Part shown: positions 53,846 to 62,857 of the stretch, one piece after another
Layout of the letters: each line of letters opens with the position of its first letter
Position numbering within the stretch: the first letter of the stretch is position 1
DNA from: Desulfosarcina widdelii
Lineage (GTDB): Bacteria; Desulfobacterota; Desulfobacteria; Desulfobacterales; Desulfosarcinaceae
NCBI RefSeq assembly: GCF_009688965.1
Contig: NZ_AP021875.1
Span: 1,116,001 to 1,180,000 of the forward strand
Reading direction: 5' to 3'
Length of the DNA stretch: 64,000 nt
Program-made: the position numbers and the translations under genes
Notes under the pieces: generated by a model
Databases searched by the model: none
The model's input: the letters and a program-made list of their open reading frames with translations, nothing else
What the model was told of the DNA's origin: nothing

Positions 53846-54184
53846 TTATTCCGACGGTTTCAACTGGTCGAAAATCAGTCGCGAAAGTCCGATTCCCCCG
53901 CTTTCGGCCATATCGCCGGCAATTTTTTCGTCCATCATACCGGTAAAAATCTCTTCGGCCATGGATCGGGGCAGCAAGCTGCTCTCCGGGACCGTCGCCC
54001 GCATTTCGCGAATCATGAAGTTGAGCAGCAGCGATTCAAACTGCTCGCTGGCCTCTTGCAGTTCGGCGTCCGTGCATGTCTCTTTTCGCTCTTTCGAGGC
54101 TAAAGCGGCAAGGCTCCGGTCGGCCGATGAAGCCCTTGCTTGAGCAATCGATATGCCCGGATCAAAGCCATTTAAATCCGCCAT
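53846..54184 (-). CDS. flgJ: Rod-binding FlgJ-type protein (no muramidase domain)
   Basis: Protein of 112 residues corresponding to the N-terminal rod-scaffold domain of FlgJ: LQEASEQFESLLLNFMIREMRATVPESSLLPRSMAEEIFTGMMDEKIAGDMAESGGIGLSRLIFDQL. The C-terminal glycosidase domain of E. coli FlgJ is absent, as in many delta- and alphaproteobacteria. ATG overlaps the flgI stop (TGATG), with GGAGGTG inside the flgI end as ribosome site. A separate enzyme must open the wall for the rod. Confidence 0.9.
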   Translation of the reverse strand: MADLNGFDPGISIAQARASSADRSLAALASKERKETCTDAELQEASEQFESLLLNFMIREMRATVPESSLLPRSMAEEIFTGMMDEKIAGDMAESGGIGLSRLIFDQLKPSE

Positions 54185-55290
54185 CAGATCACCTCCAGAT
54201 CTGCCTGCAGGGCGCCGGCCGCCTTAATGGCCTGGAAAATGGCGATCAGATCCCTGGGGGTGACGCCCAAAGCGTTGAGTGCGTTGACGACATCACCGAT
54301 ACTCACCCCTTGGGGAACCACCATGAGTTGACTGGACTCTTCGCGAACATCGACCTGGGTGCTTGGCGTAACGGCTGTCTGCCCTTCGGAAAAAGGCAGC
54401 GGCTGCGAAACGTTAGCCTCCTCTTTGACGATGATGCTCAAATTTCCGTGTGCGATGGCGATGGTGGAAATACGCACCGATGCGCCCATGACCACGGTGC
54501 CGGTCCGTTCGTTAATCACCACCTTGGCGTCATTATCCGGATCGACCTCCAAGGTAATCAATGACGCCAATAGCGGAACCGTGTTGCCCATATATTGTTG
54601 GGGAATACGGACCTCGATGGTTCCGGCATCCTCAGCGCGGGCCAGCGGTTCGGGAAATTGCGCGTTAATGACTTTGACAACACGAGCAGCCGTATTGAAA
54701 TCCGGATTGTGCAGGCTGAACAGCAGGCTGTCCCGGGAGCTGAAATGATTGGGCACTTCCCGTTCGACGACGGCTCCGGACAGCACCCGGCCCACGGTAG
54801 GAAAATTCTTGGTCACCGAAGAGGCTGTACCGCCGGCCCCGAATCCGCCGGTGTTCACCGGTCCCTGGGCTACCGCGTAGATCCTTCCGTCAACCCCTTT
54901 AAGCGGCGTCAACATCAGCGTGCCGCCTTGAAGATTCTTGGCGTCGCCGATGGAACTGACCAGAACGTCAAGGCGGTTGCCTCTTTTCGCAAAAGGGGGC
55001 AGGTCGGCCGTAACCATCACGGCGGCCACGTTCTTCACCTGGATATCCCCTCGATCAACGGTGACTCCCATTTTTTCCAGCATGGAGGCCATGGACTGCA
55101 AAGTAAAGACGGACTTTTTACCGTCACCGGTCCCATCCAGGCCGACCACCAGCCCGTACCCCACCAGCTGGTTTTTGCGGACGCCGCCGATCTCGGCGAT
55201 ATCTTTAAGCCTTACGGCCTGTGCTTCGAACTGCCAGCCTAGACAAAAAATGAGCATCCATGCGATGGTCCATATTCGGTTTGGCTTCAT
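54184..55290 (-). CDS. flgI: Flagellar P-ring protein FlgI
   Basis: Periplasmic P-ring subunit of 368 residues with signal peptide (about 1-25, WQFEAQA). Motifs VRLKDIAEIGGVRKNQLVGYGLVVGLDGTGDG, MLEKMGVTVDRGDIQVKNVAAVMVTADLPPFAKRGNRLDV and VIVKEEANVSQPLPFSEGQTAVTPST are typical. Lies between flgH and flgJ in the same direction. Confidence 0.97.
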   Translation of the reverse strand: MKPNRIWTIAWMLIFCLGWQFEAQAVRLKDIAEIGGVRKNQLVGYGLVVGLDGTGDGKKSVFTLQSMASMLEKMGVTVDRGDIQVKNVAAVMVTADLPPFAKRGNRLDVLVSSIGDAKNLQGGTLMLTPLKGVDGRIYAVAQGPVNTGGFGAGGTASSVTKNFPTVGRVLSGAVVEREVPNHFSSRDSLLFSLHNPDFNTAARVVKVINAQFPEPLARAEDAGTIEVRIPQQYMGNTVPLLASLITLEVDPDNDAKVVINERTGTVVMGASVRISTIAIAHGNLSIIVKEEANVSQPLPFSEGQTAVTPSTQVDVREESSQLMVVPQGVSIGDVVNALNALGVTPRDLIAIFQAIKAAGALQADLEVI

Positions 55291-55368
55291 GAAATCGTCC
55301 GTCCTATCCTTGTAATGCTATGAGGGATGAAGCGGTTCGCAGATATCGCCTTTTTGGGGAAGCCATCG

Positions 55369-56130
55369 TTAAAACGGCCACACCGCCATTACAATATTGG
55401 TCAGCCAGCCCGGTTTTTGCCTGTCATTGACGACGCCGCTGCCGCTGTAAGAAATCCTGGCATCGGCCACATAGGTCGAAAGCACCTGGTTGTCGGCATC
55501 GATGTCCCTGGGGCGCACTACACCGGTGAGCTGGATCACCTGGTTTTCGTTGTTGATCAGTACTTCACGAGACCCGCTGATCACCAGGTTGCCATTGGGC
55601 AGCACCTGGGTCACCAATGCGGTGATGGTCGCATTCAGGTCGCCGCTTCGTTTTGTCTTGCCGGTACCTTCGAATTCGCTCTCCACGCCACCGGCTACCT
55701 TGGAAAAGGGATTAAAAAAGGGGTCGGTACTGGTGTAGCGATTTTCAGCCCCCAAAAAGGAGTCAATACCAGCGCCCAATGAGGAGGAGCGGTCGGTCTC
55801 CGTGCTGGCCTCATTGGTGGCATCGGAGGATTCGCTGATCCGGATAGTAATGATATCGCCGACGGTTCGCGCCTTCTGGTCGCTGAACATGGCGGTCAGG
55901 GGAGCGTCCTCGCGCCAGAGCGACCCCCCGGTGTCGGCTTTCTGTGCCACCGCCGGCACAACCGGTATCGGTGCCGATTGGACCGGCGTGTAGGCGATTG
56001 GAGGAGATTGCACGGGACCGTTTGCGCCCGGAAAACCGTTAGCGCACCCAATCAAACCGCATCCCAAAAGAAAACCGGCCGCCATGGCCAAAAATTTTTT
56101 CGAATCCCGGCTCATCAATGGATGAATCAT
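55369..56130 (-). CDS. flgH: Flagellar L-ring lipoprotein FlgH
   Basis: Outer-membrane L-ring lipoprotein of 253 residues. Lipobox LIGC (Cys about 29). SLWREDAPLTAMFSDQKARTVGDIITIRISESSDATNEASTET and NPFSKVAGGVESEFEGTGKTKRSGDLNATITALVTQVLPNGNLVISGSREVLINNE are FlgH signatures. ATG at 56130 is preceded by GAGGTG; an internal ATG at 56115 is less likely. Starts 11 bases after the flgA stop. The presence of L and P rings implies an outer membrane. Confidence 0.96.
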   Translation of the reverse strand: MIHPLMSRDSKKFLAMAAGFLLGCGLIGCANGFPGANGPVQSPPIAYTPVQSAPIPVVPAVAQKADTGGSLWREDAPLTAMFSDQKARTVGDIITIRISESSDATNEASTETDRSSSLGAGIDSFLGAENRYTSTDPFFNPFSKVAGGVESEFEGTGKTKRSGDLNATITALVTQVLPNGNLVISGSREVLINNENQVIQLTGVVRPRDIDADNQVLSTYVADARISYSGSGVVNDRQKPGWLTNIVMAVWPF

Positions 56131-56141
56131 CTTGCACCTCG

Positions 56142-57140
56142 TTAAAAATCGACGGCTACAGCATCCGGACCGGTGACCCGGGCCAGGATGACGCGGTTGG
56201 AGTCCGTATTCATTACCTGAACCATCTCGCCCTTGCGTCCCTGCTGCTTGACAATGCCGGTTGCCGTAATCGTCATCGGTCCCGTTTCCGCTATGATTTT
56301 GACGACGTCGCCGCGTTTGACCACGGGAGGCTGGTCAATCATGCTGGTTTGCAGCACGGTTCCCGGATAAATCATTCGCGTAGCTCGGTTGCCCAGGGCA
56401 TCGTCCACGCTCCGTATCGTTTCCGAACCCAGGCCCGTCAGATCGCGGCGCTCCACGCGGATGTCTTCCAAATCGATGTGCTGATGTTTGCCCAGTGGCC
56501 GAACCACGGTGACCACATCCGCCATGACGGTAATCGTTGCGTTGACCCACATTTTGCGAACCGGTTCGCCGTTCACGAACAGGTGCAGGGCCAAAATGGT
56601 GGATCCCAGATAATCCTCATGACGTTTGGGAACGATTTGGTAGGTCAACTTGCCCACCGGCAACTGCACGGCTTCATCGAACTGGATGTCGCTTATGGCT
56701 ACATCTTCGGTATTCCATGGCATCCGACTGCGAATGGCAGCTTCCACGGCGGCACGAATATGTCCGGCGGGCAGCGATGCCCAGGGTCGTGAAACCTTAA
56801 CATCCTGCGGGCCCTTGAATGCTATCGCGTCTGTATCGAATCCGGCCTGCCGGAGTCGGATGCGAATATAATCCGTACTGACAAAACGGGTCTGACCAGG
56901 ATTAGGAGATCGACCCACAACGGTTTTCAGGATGGCCACGTTTGCGTTCTCATTGTTCAATTGGGCCACATCGCCAAGACGCACATTTTCCGTATTTACG
57001 GCGGCAGTCGTTTGCAACGTAAGGCAAAGACGTTCAGAACAATGGGCCGAGGCGGAAAGCAGAAAAAGGATCGCCGCCGATATCCCGCAGGCAAGCCTGA
57101 TTGTATTGCCTTTCAGTCGTTGTCTTTTAAAGGTGACCAT
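56142..57140 (-). CDS. flgA: P-ring assembly chaperone FlgA
   Basis: Periplasmic protein of 332 residues, longer than E. coli FlgA (about 220). Signal segment about 12-33. The C-terminal SAF-like domain reads KHQHIDLEDIRVERRDLTGLG, ALGNRATRMIYPGTVLQTSMIDQPPVVKRGDVVKIIAETGPMTITATGIVKQQGRKGEMVQVMN, which is the FlgA core. The ribosome site AGAAGG falls in the last codons of flgG's upstream neighbour frame, with 4 bases between genes. Needed for P-ring formation by FlgI. Confidence 0.93.
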   Translation of the reverse strand: MVTFKRQRLKGNTIRLACGISAAILFLLSASAHCSERLCLTLQTTAAVNTENVRLGDVAQLNNENANVAILKTVVGRSPNPGQTRFVSTDYIRIRLRQAGFDTDAIAFKGPQDVKVSRPWASLPAGHIRAAVEAAIRSRMPWNTEDVAISDIQFDEAVQLPVGKLTYQIVPKRHEDYLGSTILALHLFVNGEPVRKMWVNATITVMADVVTVVRPLGKHQHIDLEDIRVERRDLTGLGSETIRSVDDALGNRATRMIYPGTVLQTSMIDQPPVVKRGDVVKIIAETGPMTITATGIVKQQGRKGEMVQVMNTDSNRVILARVTGPDAVAVDF

Positions 57141-57144
57141 TGGA

Positions 57145-57933
57145 TTACCTTCTCAGATTTGTTGCGGTCTGAAGCATTTCATCGGATGCCTGGATGGTCT
57201 TGCTGTTGGTTTCATAGGCCCGCTGGGCCACGATCATGTTGACCATCTCGTCCACCACGCTGACATTTGACAACTCAAGATATCCCTGGGCGATGCTTCC
57301 CAGTGCATCCTCACCCGGCGTCCCGGTCGTGGCGTCTCCGGAGGAGGCCGTGGGAATGAACAGGTTCCGGCCAATATTCCTTAATCCGGCGGGGTTCACA
57401 AAATTGGCCAGCTCAATGTTACCGATTTCCGAAGGCTCGTTATCACCTGCCAGCAATACCGACACCGTTCCATCGGTTCCGATGGACACGGCAATGGCAT
57501 CGGTGGGAATGGTCAGTTCCGGTTCCATGGGAAATCCATCGGATGTCACCACCCGTCCGTCGCTGTCCAGTTTGAAGGTTCCCGCGCGGGTGTATGCGGT
57601 TTCGCCGTTGGGCTGGATGATCTGAAAAAAGCCCTGCCCTTCAATGGCCATGTCCAATTGATTCTCGGTGTGACTGAATTCTCCCTGGGTAAACATCTTC
57701 TGGGTGGCCGCAGGCCTTACGCCATGGCCCACCTGGATGCCGGTGGGCACCTGGGTGTCAGCCGAAGATGATACTCCCGGGGACCGCAGGGTTTGGTAGA
57801 GCAAATCCTGGAAATCCGCACGGCTCTTTTTGAATCCCGACGTGCCGACATTGGCAAGGTTGTTGGAAATCACGTCGATATTCAATGTCTGAGCCTGCAT
57901 TCCGGTGGCGGCAGACCAAAGGCTTCTAATCAT
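57145..57933 (-). CDS. flgG: Flagellar distal rod protein FlgG
   Basis: Axial rod subunit of 262 residues. N-terminal [53 protein letters not shown] and the conserved [31 protein letters not shown] are diagnostic, as is the C-terminal [30 protein letters not shown] at 57933 with AGGAGG 6 bases before it; the frame opens 30 bases earlier. Follows flgF by 76 bases in the same direction. Confidence 0.97.
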   Translation of the reverse strand: MIRSLWSAATGMQAQTLNIDVISNNLANVGTSGFKKSRADFQDLLYQTLRSPGVSSSADTQVPTGIQVGHGVRPAATQKMFTQGEFSHTENQLDMAIEGQGFFQIIQPNGETAYTRAGTFKLDSDGRVVTSDGFPMEPELTIPTDAIAVSIGTDGTVSVLLAGDNEPSEIGNIELANFVNPAGLRNIGRNLFIPTASSGDATTGTPGEDALGSIAQGYLELSNVSVVDEMVNMIVAQRAYETNSKTIQASDEMLQTATNLRR

Positions 57934-58009
57934 GGGTTCCTCCTGTGCATGAACGTCTCTCAATCGGGCTGTTGGATCATACCCGCCCGCTTGTTCGTGG
58001 CATTCGGCG

Positions 58010-58756
58010 CTATGCGACCTTGCCTACGTTGTTGATGCTTTTTTCCGTGGCTTCGTCGGCGCTCTGGATCACTTTCTGATACGCTTCAAACGCCCGTGAG
58101 GTTTCGATCATCTCGGTCATGGCCTGCAAGGGGTTGACGTTGGCGGACTCCAGGTGACCTTGCCGCACGGTCGTATTTTCCGGTCGATTGCCGGCCATGG
58201 CCGGATCATTGGAAACAAATCGGCCGTTGCCGGTTTTTTCCAGGCTTTCGTTGTCCGCAAACGCTGTCACCTGCAGACGGCCGACCTCATCGCCGTCCAC
58301 ATAAACGCCCCCTGTGGCGTCGATTTCGACATTTCCACCCTCGATGGTAATTTCCCCGCCCTCGCCCAACACCGGATAACCGTCCTGGGTAACCAGAACA
58401 CCATCGACATTCAGGGAAAAGCTTCCCTGACGGGTATACTGGATGCCGTCGGGCGTTTGAACGTTGAAAAAGCCCTCACCGTTTAGAGCTACATCCAGGG
58501 GGTTGCCGGTCTGGTGGATGGCACCCTGACTGAAATCGACCATCGTCAAAAATGGAGGTGCGTACGGAGACAGGGACTGCGATCCTTCTTCTGACGGTAA
58601 TTCTTCTCCCGTCGGTGTCTCTTCAGGCACCCGGAAAACGGATTTTTCGCCTTTGTATCCGACGGTGTTGATGTTGGCCACATTGTTGGCCAGCATTTCC
58701 AGCCGCATCTGCTGGACCAGGGCGCCGGCAGCGGCAAGATACATTCCACCACTCAT
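58010..58756 (-). CDS. flgF: Flagellar proximal rod protein FlgF
   Basis: Rod protein of 248 residues. [37 protein letters not shown] is the axial N-terminus; [41 protein letters not shown] is the shared FlgF/FlgG block, and [29 protein letters not shown] closes it. Shorter FlgG-like identity would be an alternative name. First gene of flgF-G-A-H-I-J, about 50 bases downstream of a sigma-54 promoter. Confidence 0.94.
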   Translation of the reverse strand: MSGGMYLAAAGALVQQMRLEMLANNVANINTVGYKGEKSVFRVPEETPTGEELPSEEGSQSLSPYAPPFLTMVDFSQGAIHQTGNPLDVALNGEGFFNVQTPDGIQYTRQGSFSLNVDGVLVTQDGYPVLGEGGEITIEGGNVEIDATGGVYVDGDEVGRLQVTAFADNESLEKTGNGRFVSNDPAMAGNRPENTTVRQGHLESANVNPLQAMTEMIETSRAFEAYQKVIQSADEATEKSINNVGKVA

Positions 58757-58806
58757 GGGGCACACTTTCGAAATATTGTTTCAGGTGCGTTCATGGCAAC
58801 AGTATC

Positions 58807-58822
58807 TGCAACCTGTGTGCCA
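58807..58822 (-). promoter_or_regulatory. Sigma-54 promoter for flgFGAHIJ
   Basis: On the minus strand TGGCACACAGGTTGCA: the GG at -24 and GC at -12 are exactly 10 bases apart, and both boxes match the RpoN consensus TGGCAC-N5-TTGCW. It lies 51 bases ahead of the flgF ATG. This fits the middle-class flagellar hierarchy of RpoN-using bacteria; an activator of FlrC/FleR type would be needed and is not in the window. Confidence 0.8.
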
Positions 58823-58901
58823 CTGCAGAACGAATCCATTGTGTCAATGATCCGAGACGATTAGGAGAAATAAAAATGGTGGGAAGACTTGGAAATAGAA
58901 A

Positions 58902-58938
58902 GACCGGTAGGCAACTTATGCCCCACCGGCCTTTTTTT
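58902..58938. terminator. Intrinsic terminator between fliA unit and flgF operon
   Basis: GACCGGTAGGCAACTTATGC, then CCCACCGGCC and a run of seven T on the plus strand. The stem CCGGT-GG pairs with CC-ACCGG around an 8-9 base loop. On the minus strand it is followed by CTTTCTATTT, so it could stop leftward transcription from the gene at 59542 before flgF's own promoter. Confidence 0.65.
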
Positions 58939-58944
58939 CCTATC

Positions 58945-59085
58945 GGAGAATGCCTTGTAAAGCATCCGATATCCGCGAACCGCTTTATCCCACGTCAGTG
59001 CGGAGTACGTTCAGGTACGCCTCCTTTCTTGGGACTCGCAAGCCTTGATCTCGGGCGTTTTTCAAGACATTCGAAAAAATTCATG
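58945..59085. repeat. Decayed MITE-like element, copy 4 of the 17.8 kb family
   Basis: GAATGCCTTGTAAAGCATCC, CACGTCAGTGCGGAGTACGT followed by TCAGGTACGCC, then GACTCGCAAGCCTTGATCTC and GGGCGTTTTTCAAGACATTC. Shortened compared with the copy at 28.9 kb, lacking the GCTTGCTCACGCTCGC part. Together with the terminator it fills the gap 58766-59092. Confidence 0.7.
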
Positions 59086-59092
59086 GATTGCC

Positions 59093-59542
59093 TCAGGCGG
59101 CGTTCAGGCGCATGACCAGGGAGACTTCGGCTTCGGGCAACTGCAGTTGTCGGGCGATATCGGCCTCATCCATTCCGCTGCTGGCCATGGGAATGACCCG
59201 CTCGTAATTCGTCTTTGGGTCCCCGGCGGGGGATGGTGCGGCCGCCTGAATGGCATCCAATGCCTCGGCCATCGACGGATTTCTGACGACACCGCCCAGT
59301 TTTTGTCGTTCCTGGTCGATCGCCTGCGCCAATGCTGCCAGAACGGAATCGGTTTTCTGGGCCATTAAAAACATTAGCGCCCGGTGTTCGAAATCACTGC
59401 TATGCGATGTCCCCCTTTTACCGGGCAGCAGTTCATGTCCGCGCCGGTTGCGCCTGCGTCTCAAAAGCACCTTGACGATCAAGATCCCGATAAACAGCGC
59501 AACCAAAACAAACCCCCATATTTCATAGCTGGCGTGTAACAT
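59093..59542 (-). CDS. Flagellar-locus membrane protein of unknown function
   Basis: About 149 residues. One N-terminal helix (about 8-28, WGFVLVALFIGILIVKVLL), a basic stretch RRRRNRRG, a middle helical part and a C-terminal segment with helix-turn-helix look (MASSGMDEADIARQLQLPEAEVSLVMRLNA). Small proteins of this build (DUF6115/DUF2802-like) often lie beside fliA in deltaproteobacteria; that link is from memory and uncertain. ATG at 59542 has GAGGTG just upstream; GTG at 59548 is an alternative. Follows fliA by 73 bases. Confidence 0.62.
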   Translation of the reverse strand: MLHASYEIWGFVLVALFIGILIVKVLLRRRRNRRGHELLPGKRGTSHSSDFEHRALMFLMAQKTDSVLAALAQAIDQERQKLGGVVRNPSMAEALDAIQAAAPSPAGDPKTNYERVIPMASSGMDEADIARQLQLPEAEVSLVMRLNAA

Positions 59543-59615
59543 ACTCACCTCTTTATCTTTTAAAAAATTCCGATTTGGGCATCACCTATTGCCCGTGGAT
59601 ACTAAAGATACTCTG

Positions 59616-60374
59616 TCAATCTTCCAGCAATCCCTCGCGCCTCAATTTGCTTCTCAGGTGAATAATCGCCTGGGCATGAATCTGCGACACCCGGGACTCG
59701 GTGATGTTCAGCACCTGCCCGATCTCTTTCATGGTCAGTTCGTCGGAATAATACAGGGAGACAACCAGCTTCTCCTTTTCCGGCAGCAGATCGATATTCT
59801 TGGCGATGGTGGCCTTGATTTCCTTCATGGTGGTCAGCGACAGGGCGTCGTCGGCATCGCCGCTGGCCAAAGAGCTTGAAAGGGACGCCGGTTCGTTGCG
59901 CGAAGCATGGCCAATCTCCTCGAAACTGACAAAAGAGATGCTGGACATCCTTTTTACCTTATAAAATTGTTCAAGATCCATGTCCATCTCTTCGGCAACC
60001 TCCTCATCGGTAACCTCCCGACCATATTTCTGCTCCAGTTTCAGATAGGCTTTTTCCAGGTCCCTTATTTTCCGGCGGGTGGTGCGCCCTAAAAAATCCC
60101 TCGACCGCAGTTCGCTCAGCACGGCGCCCTTGATTCGGAAAACCGCGTAGGTGATGAATTTGTTGTCCCGGGATGGATCGTAGCGTTCAATGGCCTGGAT
60201 CAAACCGATGACGCCCACATTGATCAGATCGTCGGTGTCGATCATCGCCGGCAGATGAACGGCGATCCGGTTGACGATACGCTTCACGTAGGGGAGGTAT
60301 TCATTGATGATCTGGTTGCGAAGCAGATGGCTGTCTTTACCGAAGCTTTCTTCTCGCGATTGCGCCAAATCCAT
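59616..60374 (-). CDS. fliA: Flagellar sigma-28 factor FliA
   Basis: RNA polymerase sigma factor of 252 residues for late flagellar genes. Region 2 reads YLPYVKRIVNRIAVHLPAMIDTDDLINVGVIGLIQAIERYDPSRDNKFITYAVFRIKGAVLSELRSRDF, region 3 KIRDLEKAYLKLEQKYGREVTDEEVAEEM, region 4 LPEKEKLVVSLYYSDELTMKEIGQVLNITESRVSQIHAQAIIHLRSKL. All are typical FliA/WhiG. Ribosome site GGAG 7 bases before ATG. Promoter candidates for it occur at 45515 and 53775, and its antagonist flgM is in the window. Confidence 0.97.
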   Translation of the reverse strand: MDLAQSREESFGKDSHLLRNQIINEYLPYVKRIVNRIAVHLPAMIDTDDLINVGVIGLIQAIERYDPSRDNKFITYAVFRIKGAVLSELRSRDFLGRTTRRKIRDLEKAYLKLEQKYGREVTDEEVAEEMDMDLEQFYKVKRMSSISFVSFEEIGHASRNEPASLSSSLASGDADDALSLTTMKEIKATIAKNIDLLPEKEKLVVSLYYSDELTMKEIGQVLNITESRVSQIHAQAIIHLRSKLRREGLLED

Positions 60375-60530
60375 TCGATTACTCCATGTTTAGGAATTCT
60401 TCCATAACGCTTTTACGACATGCGCTTTTCCTGAAATTACTGAAAAACGGCTGCCGCCAGGTCATTCTGTCCCGATCCATGGTTGGGTGCCCGTGTTCAC
60501 TGGTTCACCCTGCTGCCAAACGAAACGGTG

Positions 60531-61418
60531 TCAAACGATATCCTGCCAGATCAGGGGCCGGTTGTCCGAACGGGGGATCATCGGTTCGGACCGCATGAAT
60601 TTATGGGCCAGCTCGGCAAAATTTCTGCTGGCCTGGGTCATGGGAGCCATTTCACTGATCACTTTTTGTTTGCGAACACCGGACTTTACGTTTTCGTCCA
60701 TCAGCACGCTGCCAAAATACTCGATGGATACGTCTAAAAAGCGATCGGCGACCAGGCAAAGTTGACGACTGACGTCGCTGGCTTCACGGGTGCTTTTGGC
60801 CAGGTTGACGAGCAGTCGAAAGTGTTTTTCCCGATATTTCACGGACAGCACCTTCATCAATGCGTAAGCATCCGTAATCGATGTGGGTTCGGGGGTGACC
60901 ACTACCATGATTTCATCGGCCGAGGCATTGAAGAACAGCACGTTCGAGGAGATTCCGGCGGCCGTGTCGATTAAAACGATATCGAACTTGGACAGCAGCG
61001 CATTGAGTTCGTTAAAGATTTCAACTTTTTGATCAAAAGTCAACTTTGTCATTTCCTGAATGCCCGATGAAGCCGGTAGAATTTTCAAATTTCCCGGCCC
61101 GTTGACAATGATGTCGGGCAGTCGTTTGGTTCCATCGATCACATGGGAAAGGTTGTAGCGGGGCGTCAAGCCCAACAGCACGTCCAGGTTTCCTAGCCCG
61201 AGGTCCGCATCGAAAACGAGGACCCGCTGGCCGAGTTTCCCCAGCGCATACCCCAGGTTGGCGACAATATTGGTTTTGCCGACACCACCCTTGCCGCTGG
61301 TAATCGCAACCACCCTTGCCTGTGTATTGAGCATGTCGACCTTTTTCGTCATCGATGCGTTCTGCCTTCTTTTCCGGTTCAGGCTGATGACCCGCCCGCT
61401 GTTTTCCATTTTTGACAT
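60531..61418 (-). CDS. flhG: Flagellar number regulator FlhG (FleN/YlxH)
   Basis: MinD-type ATPase of 295 residues that limits flagellar number together with FlhF. Deviant Walker A AITSGKGGVGKTNIVANLGYALG, switch region VFDADLGLGNLDVLLGL and DIVLIDTAAGISSNVLFF, and the late VTPEPTSITDAYALMKVL are present. The C-terminal membrane-targeting helix is weak. Gene follows flhF by 20 bases. The 156 bases to fliA show no promoter I can name. Confidence 0.95.
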   Translation of the reverse strand: MSKMENSGRVISLNRKRRQNASMTKKVDMLNTQARVVAITSGKGGVGKTNIVANLGYALGKLGQRVLVFDADLGLGNLDVLLGLTPRYNLSHVIDGTKRLPDIIVNGPGNLKILPASSGIQEMTKLTFDQKVEIFNELNALLSKFDIVLIDTAAGISSNVLFFNASADEIMVVVTPEPTSITDAYALMKVLSVKYREKHFRLLVNLAKSTREASDVSRQLCLVADRFLDVSIEYFGSVLMDENVKSGVRKQKVISEMAPMTQASRNFAELAHKFMRSEPMIPRSDNRPLIWQDIV

Positions 61419-61438
61419 TGCCGTCTATTCTCCTCAGG

Positions 61439-62857
61439 TTACATGGCCTTGGCGTGTTGGAACGCAACGCTGCCGGACGCTATTTTTCTGACCATGTCAA
61501 CGTTGCAGCATGCCCGGCAGGGTTTGAACCCATCGCTTATGGCCTGCTCGATGCTGTCGAAAGCGATAATGTTCTCCGCGTTGATCCGTTTCACTGACTT
61601 GCAGGCGGGATCGTGAAACAGCTCCGAATTCCGATTGGCCAGGAAACGGGCCGATGCCGATCCATTTGAATCGCTTTTCGTTTGTGCGCGAAGACGATTT
61701 TTCTTGCCCGGGAAAACCGTTACCCGGCCTCCGTCATGCGCCTTGCTGGAGGTAAGCGACTCCAATCGCTCTGGCGTGGAGATCTTCAGATTCTCGTACA
61801 GGTCAACGCCGTCCGCCAGAAAGGCCGATGGGAGGCGGATCTTTTTTAATAACTGCGAAGAAACCGAACGGCTGTCGCATTCGTCCAGGTGAGTGAACAG
61901 CAGTCGATTCGGATCAACGGACGTAAAGTTCTCAGCGGCTGCAGCCAGAACGGACTCCCTCACGGTGGCATTGAGAACCAGGTGGGTTTCGTCCGGAGCG
62001 GCCGCCTTAAGGAGAAGGCGAACCGTTTCCATCATCGATTGATCACTACGACCGACACCCGGCGTGTCGATCAGGATCACGTCGGCGTCCTCAAGTTCGT
62101 TCAATGCGGACTGGAGCCCGTCAACATCCTGGATCACAAACATCTTCAGGTTCACGATGCGGGCAAATCGTTCCAGCAAACTGTTGGCCGCCATACGATA
62201 CCGGTCGAGGCTGATCAGCCCGACTGTCTGTCGTTCTACCACCCGGCAATGCCAGGCCAGTTTGGCCAGTGTACTGCTTTTACCTGCACCGGGCGGGCCC
62301 ACCAGGGCGATGACCTGCTTTTTGTTCCGGCGGTCGTTAAAGGGATCGGCCAGCAAAGGAGCGCCATCCGTTTCATGCAAAAAGACATCGTTGCCTTTTC
62401 CCAAACCGCCACTTCGGATGTGCTCATCTTGATTTTGATTTTCGCCTTTTACCGGGAATTGCCCGGCAAAAGCTGCATCAGGACGAAAAGAGACGCTTTT
62501 TTCCCGTTCCGGGCCGACCGCGCCTTTGGTCGGTTCCTTACGGGAAACAATGGGACGGTGGCCATCGGTAAAAGGTCCGGATGGCGGCGGCGTTGTCGAC
62601 AGGGATACCCGGTCCGCAGCGTTGATCTCATCCAGTTGCCGGGACAGCAAGCCTGTAAATTCGTTTTCATCTTCAGCCTGATCCAGCGGGTAATCCGTCG
62701 CGGCGGTGATTTCGACCTGATTTTTCTTCCATGCACCGAAAAATCCGCGCGGCTTGGCTTCCTTGGCGGAAAGGATCACTGCATCGTCGCCGAACGCCCG
62801 CTTGACCAAACGAAGCGCTTCGGTCATATCGGCTGCTTCGAAACGTTTAATCTGCAT
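61439..62857 (-). CDS. flhF: FlhF GTPase with extra C-terminal Cys/His domain
   Basis: SRP-type GTPase of 472 residues placing the flagellum. The N-terminal B domain (MQIKRFEAADMTEALRLVKRAFGDDAVILS) is followed by a low-complexity linker and an NG domain: P-loop VALVGPPGAGKSSTLAKLAWHC, LISLDRYRMAANSLLERFA, VILIDTPGVGRSDQSMMET and LFTHLDECDSRS. After residue about 395 it continues with FHDPACKSVKRI and GFKPCRACC, a Cys/His pattern like the small zinc-binding module of Ada or nuclease tails; this is unusual for FlhF. It overlaps flhA by 11 bases. Ribosome site GGAGG. Confidence 0.93.
   Translation of the reverse strand: MQIKRFEAADMTEALRLVKRAFGDDAVILSAKEAKPRGFFGAWKKNQVEITAATDYPLDQAEDENEFTGLLSRQLDEINAADRVSLSTTPPPSGPFTDGHRPIVSRKEPTKGAVGPEREKSVSFRPDAAFAGQFPVKGENQNQDEHIRSGGLGKGNDVFLHETDGAPLLADPFNDRRNKKQVIALVGPPGAGKSSTLAKLAWHCRVVERQTVGLISLDRYRMAANSLLERFARIVNLKMFVIQDVDGLQSALNELEDADVILIDTPGVGRSDQSMMETVRLLLKAAAPDETHLVLNATVRESVLAAAAENFTSVDPNRLLFTHLDECDSRSVSSQLLKKIRLPSAFLADGVDLYENLKISTPERLESLTSSKAHDGGRVTVFPGKKNRLRAQTKSDSNGSASARFLANRNSELFHDPACKSVKRINAENIIAFDSIEQAISDGFKPCRACCNVDMVRKIASGSVAFQHAKAM

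Noticed and set aside
57793-58035. Plus-strand open frames across the flg genes
   Set aside because: All overlap well-identified flagellar genes on the other strand and show no independent coding signals.
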